DNA from: Planctomycetota bacterium
GTDB lineage: Bacteria > Planctomycetota > UBA8742 > SKZP01 > JAIOTL01
Assembly (NCBI GenBank): GCA_021106775.1
Contig: JAIOTL010000305.1
Span: forward strand, 1-7,087
Reading direction: 5' to 3'
Length of the DNA stretch: 7,087 bases
The notes under the pieces were generated by a model. The model worked only from the letters and a program-made list of their open reading frames with translations. It was not told where the DNA came from and did no database searches. The position numbers and the translations under genes are program-made. Positions 1 to 5,925 of the stretch are shown piece by piece (position 1 is the stretch's first letter; each line of letters starts with the position of its first letter).

Positions 1-2504
1 AAGGTGCAATGGCATATCTCAAACAGCAGTACAAAGTTCTGATAATCTTCTTCCTTATTGTTGGTGGACTGCTGGCATACCTCGCATTTGTTGACGGTTC
101 ACAACATAAAATCGTACCCTTTGCATTCCTCACAGGCGGATTCTTCTCAGCATTGTGTGGTTACTTTGGTATGCGAACCGCAACATATGCATCCGCAAGA
201 ACAGCAAACGCCTGCATTGACAAGAAAAACGGACTAAATGCCGGTCTCAGGATCGCGTTCCGTGCAGGTGCTGTCATGGGTATGGTCGTTGTAGGTTTCG
301 GATTGATCGACATCAGCGGCTGGTTCCTTCTTCTGAAATTCGGCGTACTCGGTGATATGCATCTTGAAGAAATCACCGTCGTAATGCTTTGTTTTGGTAT
401 GGGTGCATCATCTCAGGCGTTGTTTGCACGTGTTGGCGGTGGAATTTACACGAAATCAGCTGATGTCGGTGGAGACCTTGTCGGTAAAGTCGAAGCTGGT
501 ATCCCCGAAGACGACCCACGCAATCCCGCGACAATCGCAGATAACGTTGGAGACAACGTAGGCGACGTCGCTGGTATGGGTGCTGACCTTTATGAATCAT
601 ACTGCGGCTCGATTCTTGCGACAGCGGCACTTGGTGTTGCAGCAATCGCAGCGTTTTTCAACGCTGGCATCGAACTTCCCGCAATCGGAAGTATGGTTGG
701 TGCAGAACTTAAACTTGCATGGCAGACAAGATTACTCGCGCTTCCGATGATTATGGCAGGTGTTGGAATTATCATCTCCATCCTCGGTATATTTATGGTT
801 AAAACGAAGGAAGGCGCAACATTCAAACAACTTCTGCGCGCACTTGGCATGCCAATCTGGATAACATCGGTGCTAATCGCTTTGGCGACAGTTGGTGTTA
901 CTTATTTCCTTTTCGACGGCAATTATATGGGTATTTCGCTGTCCGTTATCGTCGGCTTGTTCGCAGGTGTCTGGATTGGTAACAGGACGGAATATTACAC
1001 TTCATACGACTTCAAACCGACCCAGGGTGTTAGCAAGCAGACTGAATATGGTCCAGCAACGGTGATTATCGATGGTATCGCAACCGGTATGTGGTCAACA
1101 ATCTGGCCTGTCGTAACAATTGCTGGTGCGATTATTCTAGCGTTCGGCTTCGCTGGCGGTTTCGAACATGCAGCCATGGGACTTTACGGTGTGGGTATCG
1201 CAGCAGTCGGTATGCTTTCAACACTCGGTTACACACTCGCAACAGATGCATACGGTCCTATCGCTGACAATGCAGGCGGTAACGCAGAAATGAGCGGTCT
1301 TGAGCATACAGTTCGCGAAAGAACTGACGCGCTTGACTCACTTGGAAATACTACCGCAGCAACGGGCAAAGGTTTCGCAATTGGTTCCGCTGCCCTCACG
1401 GCAATGGCACTTATCGCCGCTTACCTCGAAGAAATCAGAATCGGTCTGATTCGTGCCGGTCAGGAATTTATCACCGTCGCTGGTGAACAGGTTTCGACCG
1501 CAACCGCACAAATCAGCGATTTCACGGATTATTATCAAATTTCAATTATGAATCCGGTTGTACTCATCGGCTTGTTCATGGGTTCTATGCTTGCATTCGC
1601 ATTTTGCGCAATGACAATGAAAGCCGTCGGACGCGCCGCTGGCAAGATGATCGCAGAGGTTCGTCGTCAATTCCGCACAATTCCCGGCATCATGAAATAT
1701 GACCCAGGCATTGATACTGATGAAAACCGCAAGCGTAGACCGGATTATGCAAGCTGTGTCCGCATCGCAACAGCAGGCGCGCAGAGAGAAATGATTCTGC
1801 CGTCGCTGATGGCTGTTACCGTTCCGGTTCTTGTTGGCTTGTTGTTCGGGACAGCGGCAGTAGTTGGATTGCTTGCAGGTGGTCTAACTGCAGGTTTTGT
1901 ACTAGCAATCTTCATGGCAAACGCTGGTGGCGCATGGGATAACGCGAAAAAATGGATTGAAATGCGCGAAAAACTCACCGCTGCCGACATTTGGAGCGAT
2001 GAGCCGGAAGCAAAAGCGAAAGTTGCACAAGCAGAAAAACTTCTCGGCATGAGCTTCCGCGAACGTTTCCGCAACTCGAATCCTGAGAGAATTGTCGATG
2101 AAGAAAACAATATCAAACTCAAGGATGTCTGGGAAACTCCTGAGCTGTTCATGAAATATGCTGAGCAGGAATGGGAAAACCGCCCGACAATGATCTGTGA
2201 TGGAAAAAGCTCGGACAATCATAAGGCGGGTGTTGTTGGCGATACCGTTGGCGACCCGTTTAAGGATACGAGCGGACCTTCGTTGAACATTCTCATCAAG
2301 CTTATGTCAATGGTTTCGGTTGTTTTTGCTGGTCTTACCGCAAAATACGGCGACCATGTCCGCGAATGGTGGCAAAATGCGTTCACAAAGCAAAATATGT
2401 GGGTTCCAATTGTCATTATCGTAGGCATTGTTTTCGTTAGCATCGTGATTAAAATGCTACTCAAGAAGAAACCCATTGAAGAAGCGGAAACTGCAGAAGC
2501 GTAA
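1..2504 (+). CDS. hppA: Membrane-bound K+-dependent ion-translocating pyrophosphatase, 5'-partial
   Basis: Integral membrane enzyme that hydrolyses cytoplasmic pyrophosphate to two phosphates and pumps Na+ and/or H+ outward. Residue numbers count from the ATG at 9. The family substrate motifs are present: GGGIYTKSADVGGDLVGK (143-160), EDDPRNPATIADNVGDNVGD (167-186), DAYGPIADNAGGNAEM (413-428), GGAWDNAKK (640-648) and VVGDTVGDPFKDT (742-754). Ala450 and Gly453 in GNTTAATGKG are the pair typical of K+-dependent enzymes; K+-independent ones have Lys in place of the Ala. Glu196, three residues after Asp193 in ADLYES, sits where Na+-pumping members carry their gate glutamate. The gene is truncated by the window: codons 3-8 read Gly-Ala in frame, and family members continue through GAMAYLKQQYKV after a first helix that is absent here. 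About 45-50 N-terminal residues are therefore outside, and the ATG at 9 is internal. An unusual charged insertion lies at about residues 652-737. A terminator follows the stop. Confidence 0.97.
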   Translation, partial: GAMAYLKQQYKVLIIFFLIVGGLLAYLAFVDGSQHKIVPFAFLTGGFFSALCGYFGMRTATYASARTANACIDKKNGLNAGLRIAFRAGAVMGMVVVGFGLIDISGWFLLLKFGVLGDMHLEEITVVMLCFGMGASSQALFARVGGGIYTKSADVGGDLVGKVEAGIPEDDPRNPATIADNVGDNVGDVAGMGADLYESYCGSILATAALGVAAIAAFFNAGIELPAIGSMVGAELKLAWQTRLLALPMIMAGVGIIISILGIFMVKTKEGATFKQLLRALGMPIWITSVLIALATVGVTYFLFDGNYMGISLSVIVGLFAGVWIGNRTEYYTSYDFKPTQGVSKQTEYGPATVIIDGIATGMWSTIWPVVTIAGAIILAFGFAGGFEHAAMGLYGVGIAAVGMLSTLGYTLATDAYGPIADNAGGNAEMSGLEHTVRERTDALDSLGNTTAATGKGFAIGSAALTAMALIAAYLEEIRIGLIRAGQEFITVAGEQVSTATAQISDFTDYYQISIMNPVVLIGLFMGSMLAFAFCAMTMKAVGRAAGKMIAEVRRQFRTIPGIMKYDPGIDTDENRKRRPDYASCVRIATAGAQREMILPSLMAVTVPVLVGLLFGTAAVVGLLAGGLTAGFVLAIFMANAGGAWDNAKKWIEMREKLTAADIWSDEPEAKAKVAQAEKLLGMSFRERFRNSNPERIVDEENNIKLKDVWETPELFMKYAEQEWENRPTMICDGKSSDNHKAGVVGDTVGDPFKDTSGPSLNILIKLMSMVSVVFAGLTAKYGDHVREWWQNAFTKQNMWVPIVIIVGIVFVSIVIKMLLKKKPIEEAETAEA

Positions 2505-2533
2505 CGTTTCACAAAGTTTTAAAAAGTAAAAAT

Positions 2534-2563
2534 GCTCCGGGTGTTACAACTCGGAGCTTTTTT
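2534..2563. terminator. Intrinsic terminator after hppA, possibly bidirectional
   Basis: A 9-bp stem (GCTCCGGGT at 2534-2542 with ACTCGGAGC at 2549-2557, one G-U pair) closes a 6-nt loop and is followed at once by six T (2558-2563), 30 nt after the hppA stop. Read on the minus strand, the same stem is followed by ATTTTTACTTTTT, so it may also stop transcripts from the convergent ispA gene. No other candidate terminator is nearer to either gene end. Confidence 0.88.
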
Positions 2564-2574
2564 CAATATATTCT

Positions 2575-2650
2575 CTTGTTCCCAACTTTGTTTATTGCGA
2601 AACGGAGTTTCGCAGATAAGTTCATTCCCAAAGCGGACTTCGGGAACGAG
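2575..2650. repeat. 76-bp nested hairpin repeat (REP-like)
   Basis: Outer arms CTTGTTCCC (2575-2583) and GGGAACGAG (2642-2650) pair over 9 positions with one G-U. They enclose a perfect hairpin, GCGAAAC-GGA-GTTTCGC (2597-2613), and a second one, TTCCCAAAG-CGGA-CTTCGGGAA (2625-2646), with one mismatch. The second hairpin shares its right arm with the outer stem, so two folds compete. The loops GGA and CGGA are alike, which suggests related palindromic units. The element lies between the ends of two convergent genes, as REP/BIME elements commonly do. No coding capacity is seen. That it is dispersed through the genome is inferred from its form only. Confidence 0.6.
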
Positions 2651-2669
2651 AAAATATTAGTAAACAAGA

Positions 2670-3605
2670 TTAATGTATGCGCTGAAGGATGAAATCCGTT
2701 AGGATCGTTAAATCTTCACATGCCTTGTCAATCATCCCACGCTTGCCGACATGCGTTTTCAGCACTAAATCGCGGATGAACTCGAGTTCAGCACTGGCAG
2801 CAGCGGTCAGCTCACACGCAATTTCCTTGGATTTCTCAATGCCGTAAACCGCTGGATACGTACACTTATTCTTATCCTTGTCCTTGCCCACCTTTTTGCC
2901 CAGCTTTTTCTCGTCGCCGATTTCATCGAGAACATCGTCAATAACCTGAAAAGCAAGCCCCGTCTTCGTGCTGAAAACCTCCAGATGCTTCATTATCTCA
3001 TCGCTTGCACCGGCAACCACACCACCCATCAGAACCGCAGTCTTGATAAGCGCACCTGTTTTACGCTCGTGAATAAAATTTAGTTTGTCCTTGGTCGGCT
3101 CTTCCTTCTCAGCAATAATGTCTGCGACCTGTCCGCCAAGCATCCCATCAATACCAGCACCCTCAATCAATAATGTCAAGAGCTTGTTCGTTACGTCGTT
3201 CTTATATTTCGTCAACAGCCCGAAAGCGTGGGTCAAAAACGCATCACCAGCCAACACTGCAATTGCTTCACCAAAAACTTTGTGCGAGGTTGGCTTGCCA
3301 CGGCGTAAATCATCGTCGTCAATCGCAGGTAAATCATCATGAATCAACGAATATGTATGAATAAACTCAACAGCACATGCTGAGAACATTAGCTGTTCTG
3401 TCTTCGCACCACACAACTCACCACACAATACTGATAACAAAGGTCTGATGCGTTTGCCACCTGCGAACAAAGAATAACTCAACGCTTCTTCAATTATCAT
3501 AATCTCAAGTGGTGCTTTTGGCAGATTATCCTCAAGCGCCTGAGTTATCAACTCGATTTTGTTACTTATTCTTTTGTTAAGCTCTTCAGTCGGCTTGTTT
3601 AACAT
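2670..3605 (-). CDS. ispA: Polyprenyl synthetase, probably farnesyl diphosphate synthase (IspA-type)
   Basis: Cytoplasmic isoprenoid enzyme that condenses isopentenyl diphosphate with allylic diphosphates and releases pyrophosphate. It has 311 residues, close to E. coli IspA (299). Visible motifs are GGKRIRP (49-55), the first aspartate-rich motif DDLPAID (90-96) followed by DDDLRRGK (97-104), KTG (182-184), FQVIDDVLD with the second aspartate-rich motif (219-227), and the C-terminal CTYP (248-251). The two-residue spacer in the first motif marks the bacterial short-chain type. Tyr85, five residues before that motif in HTYSLIHDD, is the aromatic residue expected in farnesyl (C15) synthases; plant-type geranylgeranyl synthases have Met there. 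The start is supported by AGAAAGG (minus strand, 3613-3619) seven nt before the ATG. It lies downstream of and codirectional with the NSS-family gene, 134 nt away. No convincing promoter is seen in that gap, so cotranscription is possible. Geranylgeranyl synthase activity cannot be excluded. Confidence 0.93.
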   Translation of the reverse strand: MLNKPTEELNKRISNKIELITQALEDNLPKAPLEIMIIEEALSYSLFAGGKRIRPLLSVLCGELCGAKTEQLMFSACAVEFIHTYSLIHDDLPAIDDDDLRRGKPTSHKVFGEAIAVLAGDAFLTHAFGLLTKYKNDVTNKLLTLLIEGAGIDGMLGGQVADIIAEKEEPTKDKLNFIHERKTGALIKTAVLMGGVVAGASDEIMKHLEVFSTKTGLAFQVIDDVLDEIGDEKKLGKKVGKDKDKNKCTYPAVYGIEKSKEIACELTAAASAELEFIRDLVLKTHVGKRGMIDKACEDLTILTDFILQRIH

Positions 3606-3621
3606 CCTTGTGCCTTTCTAA

Positions 3622-3754
3622 ACTAGTGCACTGTTACACTAATTATGCGTAAAAACGATAGGTTAGGCATCTTGCCTGACTCCTTCAGCATCACCAATGA
3701 CAGGCTAGGAAGCCTGTCCTACCAAAACTTATAACTCTGTTACAGTGAACTAGT
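3622..3754. repeat. 133-bp element with terminal inverted repeats and two internal hairpins
   Basis: The ends are 17-bp imperfect inverted repeats (3622-3638 and 3738-3754, 15 of 17 matching, both ending in ACTAGT). Inside are two hairpins: GTTAGGCA-TCT-TGCCTGAC (3662-3680, one G-U) and the perfect GACAGGCT-AGGA-AGCCTGTC (3699-3718). Both hairpins share a GCCTG core, so they look like diverged copies of one palindromic unit. There is no ORF and no clear target-site duplication. The left end lies two bases from the ispA ribosome-binding site, and the right arm overlaps the last codons and stop of the NSS-family gene. It resembles a MITE or a REP doublet. Mobility is inferred from form alone. 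Confidence 0.6.
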
Positions 3755-5341
3755 CCGCGATGATTTTCTGTTTCTTGCAAAAAGAATTGACAGAATCAAC
3801 ATCAGCAATACGAACGTTAAAATGATACCACGATGAAGCCAATTATTGGAAGTTAAAATGCTGTCAAAACGAATATTCAGGAAATTGTAAATGAATATAA
3901 TCGTCAGCGAAATCGGCAGGAAAACCTTCATTATCAGTTCCCATAGAAATCCGGTTTTTATCTCGGAATGTTCATTAACATAATTACGCAAATCGTTAGT
4001 ACCTATGAGCCAACCTGGGATAAAACATTGAACAAGAACTGCGAATATAACGCCAATACCGAGAATCAGCTTGTCAATGTCGTCAATCCAATGCCAATTC
4101 GTAATACCCGATAGCACAAATGTGATAATAAACCCGAAAAAACCGATGAATATTGCTGTGTCGCGTTTACCCCAGCCTTTCAGCTCGCGGAGAATACTTT
4201 GTATGGAGTTGATTAGCATCATAATAAAAATCATCGTGAAACATGCAAATGACCCAAATAATGAAAAACTGATAAGTGCTTTCCCGGTTGTTGAATCAGG
4301 CAAAACATCGCTTATTGCCCTTGGAAACACCAGAAAAAACGTTCCGATACCCTCAGGCTGAACATCGCGAAAATGCTCCGCAACATTGTTTAGCGTCCTG
4401 CCATCATGTAGTGCCTGACCTCCGAGCAAACTTGCAGATGCGAGAAACATTAAAAATAGTAGGAAAAATGACGTGATTACGATGAAAAGCGAATTGTTGG
4501 TAATGTCGTTTTCACGCGGTAATAGCGAGGCGGAAGCGATATGCAAACCCAGACCCAAACCTGCACCGAATATTGCTAAAGTGAAAGCGTCAATCCAAAG
4601 GTTGAAATTGTTAAGCTGAGACCAATCAGGATGTAACGCCCATGATAAGCCGAAGACACCGCCGTCAAGAGTAAACATGCCGAACCCCAAAAACCTTATC
4701 ACAACAACAAACTGAAGCAGCAAACCTATGAAAAATACGGGTTTTAGAATCGCACCAATTGAATGACCACCTCGAACAGCAATTCCCGGAATCACTATCC
4801 AGAAAAACACTAAAAAGTATATAACTCCCCAGGATGGCAAACTCCATGTTTGAGAAGCGTTCTGGTAGCACATCGATAACATAAAACTTGCGGAATCCTT
4901 CGCCCATGGCAGTTCTTTCGAGACCTTAAAAAGTGATTGAAGTGATTCGCCTGTGAAAAGGATTGACCAGCAGAAGACAATCATCATGTAAAGTGCGACG
5001 ATGCTCGAAAGTATCAGAACCCAATAACCGAACCAGCTGTTTTTCTTGTTCATTTGCTGTACAGTTCGAATCATTGCCCGTTGACTTCTCTGCCCTAGTG
5101 CAGACTCATAAATTAATAACGGCAATACTGTCAGTACTATTGCTATCAAGTATGCGATGAGAAACGAGCCACCGTTGTATTTCAGGGAATATGCAGGGAA
5201 TCTCCACCAGAGATTTAACGCAGTTGTTACGCCCACTCCGAGAAATATGTAAATTCCACGATTTGCCCATCTCGTTTTAATTGGGTGGGAGACTTTGCGG
5301 AAAAGCGGAAATTTACTGTGCTTAAACAAACTGAATTTCAT
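3740..5341 (-). CDS. Divergent NSS-family (LeuT-fold, SNF) membrane transporter
   Basis: A 533-residue inner-membrane protein of the neurotransmitter:sodium symporter family, which typically imports amino acids or related solutes with Na+. Family marks are WRFP in TM1 (46-49), YNGGSFLIAYLIA (55-67), PLLIYESALGQ (74-84), NLWIDAFTLAIF in TM6 (247-258), LGLGL (262-266) and LLPREND (273-279). About twelve membrane segments can be placed near 28-50, 58-82, 106-129, 171-189, 198-222, 247-272, 283-306, 352-382, 394-411, 423-446, 465-489 and 503-522. The extracellular gate pair appears kept (Arg47 and Asp423, matching LeuT Arg30 and Asp404). By hand alignment, the LeuT Na+ and substrate residues Asn27, Thr254, Thr354, Ser355 and Tyr108 are not matched, so coupling and substrate are uncertain. 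GGAAG lies seven nt before the ATG, and a good promoter is just upstream. The last residues, TSSL, and the stop are encoded by a repeat arm. Confidence 0.88.
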   Translation of the reverse strand: MKFSLFKHSKFPLFRKVSHPIKTRWANRGIYIFLGVGVTTALNLWWRFPAYSLKYNGGSFLIAYLIAIVLTVLPLLIYESALGQRSQRAMIRTVQQMNKKNSWFGYWVLILSSIVALYMMIVFCWSILFTGESLQSLFKVSKELPWAKDSASFMLSMCYQNASQTWSLPSWGVIYFLVFFWIVIPGIAVRGGHSIGAILKPVFFIGLLLQFVVVIRFLGFGMFTLDGGVFGLSWALHPDWSQLNNFNLWIDAFTLAIFGAGLGLGLHIASASLLPRENDITNNSLFIVITSFFLLFLMFLASASLLGGQALHDGRTLNNVAEHFRDVQPEGIGTFFLVFPRAISDVLPDSTTGKALISFSLFGSFACFTMIFIMMLINSIQSILRELKGWGKRDTAIFIGFFGFIITFVLSGITNWHWIDDIDKLILGIGVIFAVLVQCFIPGWLIGTNDLRNYVNEHSEIKTGFLWELIMKVFLPISLTIIFIYNFLNIRFDSILTSNNWLHRGIILTFVLLMLILSILFARNRKSSRTSSL

Positions 5342-5365
5342 ACTTAAACTTCCAAATACTCGAAA

Positions 5366-5394
5366 ATTATTGCTTTAATCAATTCAATAATCAA
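5366..5394 (-). promoter_or_regulatory. Sigma-70-like promoter for the NSS-family gene
   Basis: Read on the minus strand, TTGATT (5389-5394) is followed after exactly 17 nt by AATAAT (5366-5371), close to the TTGACA/TATAAT consensus. Transcription would start near 5359, leaving a short leader of about 18 nt that contains the GGAAG ribosome-binding site (5349-5353) before the ATG at 5341. The region is AT-rich, so chance matches are possible. Confidence 0.5.
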
Positions 5395-5431
5395 ATTTCA
5401 TAACCGATATATAAAATAACGCAAATATTTG

Positions 5432-5458
5432 AAAAAAAGTACATTTAATACTTTTTTT
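5432..5458. repeat. AT-rich perfect inverted repeat in the divergent spacer
   Basis: AAAAAAAGTA (5432-5441) and TACTTTTTTT (5449-5458) are perfect 10-bp arms around a 7-nt loop. Form alone would suit a terminator, but no gene ends nearby: the flanking genes diverge. A curved A-tract, UP-element-like or protein-binding site between the two promoters is more likely. The function is unknown. Confidence 0.45.
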
Positions 5459-5462
5459 TATA

Positions 5463-5497
5463 TTGCCATCATAATCTGAACGGTTAGATTACTGGCA
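5463..5497 (+). promoter_or_regulatory. Candidate korDAB promoter overlapped by an interrupted palindrome
   Basis: TTGCCA (5463-5468) and TAGATT (5485-5490), 16 nt apart, form a plausible -35/-10 pair for the plus-strand operon. An interrupted inverted repeat covers the same bases: TGCCA (5464-5468) pairs with TGGCA (5493-5497), and TAATCT (5472-5477) pairs with AGATTA (5486-5491). The inner stem can extend by two more pairs. The palindrome could be an operator for a repressor of this promoter. If the start site lies further upstream, it could instead be a leader hairpin. Both readings are inference. Confidence 0.38.
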
Positions 5498-5545
5498 GAT
5501 AAGACAAATTCAACGATTTACATCTAAATCATATGAGGAAACACC

Positions 5546-5869
5546 ATGTTTTACTGGCGTAAGCCTTTCAACGCCGAAGCCGAAGCATCAGTCATCAATC
5601 AAGTCTTAATCGTTGCAGATAGATGCAAAGGATGCGGATTTTGCGTTTCTTTCTGCCCAAAAAAAGTGCTTGAATTTTCAACTGATTTCAACACAAAAGG
5701 CTATCATCCGCCGATAATTGCGAAAGACAAACAAACCGCGTGTATAAATTGTAAGCTTTGTGAACTGCTATGTCCTGAATTTGCGATATATTCAGTAAAC
5801 GGAGCTGACCTTGAAGATGCATGTAAAACCGGTGAAGAAACTCGTAAAATCAAGGTCGCAGTCAGTTAA
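5546..5869 (+). CDS. korD: 2-oxoacid:ferredoxin oxidoreductase delta subunit, 2[4Fe-4S] ferredoxin type
   Basis: A small 107-residue soluble iron-sulfur protein that passes electrons between the oxidoreductase core and ferredoxin. Two complete CxxCxxCxxxCP clusters are seen: Cys27, 30, 33, 37 in CKGCGFCVSFCP and Cys66, 69, 72, 76 in CINCKLCELLCP, each expected to bind a [4Fe-4S] centre. A roughly 28-residue linker separates them, longer than in minimal clostridial ferredoxins and usual for KorD. About 26 residues precede the first cluster. The start is supported by GAGG (5535-5538) seven nt before the ATG. The gene lies 56 nt upstream of the alpha subunit on the same strand, the D-A-B order common for 2-oxoglutarate synthases, and this context decides the name over a generic ferredoxin. 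No terminator is seen between korD and korA. Confidence 0.9.
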   Translation: MFYWRKPFNAEAEASVINQVLIVADRCKGCGFCVSFCPKKVLEFSTDFNTKGYHPPIIAKDKQTACINCKLCELLCPEFAIYSVNGADLEDACKTGEETRKIKVAVS

Positions 5870-5925
5870 TAAGCATATGTTTTCACAAATTTAATTAAAC
5901 TCAACTAATTCATCAAAGAAAAAAA

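Noticed and set aside
1..6. Ribosome-binding site AAGGTG for an hppA start at position 9
   Set aside because: The upstream codons are in frame and match the conserved Gly-Ala before Met-Ala-Tyr in the family, and the resulting protein would lack its first membrane helix and be cut inside a conserved segment.
161..2512. Several minus-strand open frames of 66-157 residues inside hppA
   Set aside because: They lie antisense to a strongly conserved gene, have no recognisable motifs, and show the low-complexity Ser/Pro/Ala composition typical of shadow frames.
3085..3364. Plus-strand frames antisense to ispA
   Set aside because: They overlap the conserved aspartate-rich motif region of ispA, lack homology-like motifs and have no supporting ribosome-binding site.
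2534..3754. Intergenic repeats read as a CRISPR array
   Set aside because: There are no regularly spaced direct repeats. The structures are single inverted-repeat elements of two unrelated families.
4071..5160. Plus- and minus-strand frames overlapping the NSS-family gene
   Set aside because: The minus-strand transporter frame is continuous with membrane-segment periodicity and family motifs. The others are its shadows.
5432..5458. Intrinsic terminator in the divergent spacer
   Set aside because: The stem is almost entirely A-T and no gene ends on either side, so a terminator call has no context to support it.
5870..5925. Separate promoter or terminator between korD and korA
   Set aside because: Only AT-rich sequence with a trivial TTTAATTAAA palindrome is seen. 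No stem with a T-tract or convincing -35/-10 pair was found.
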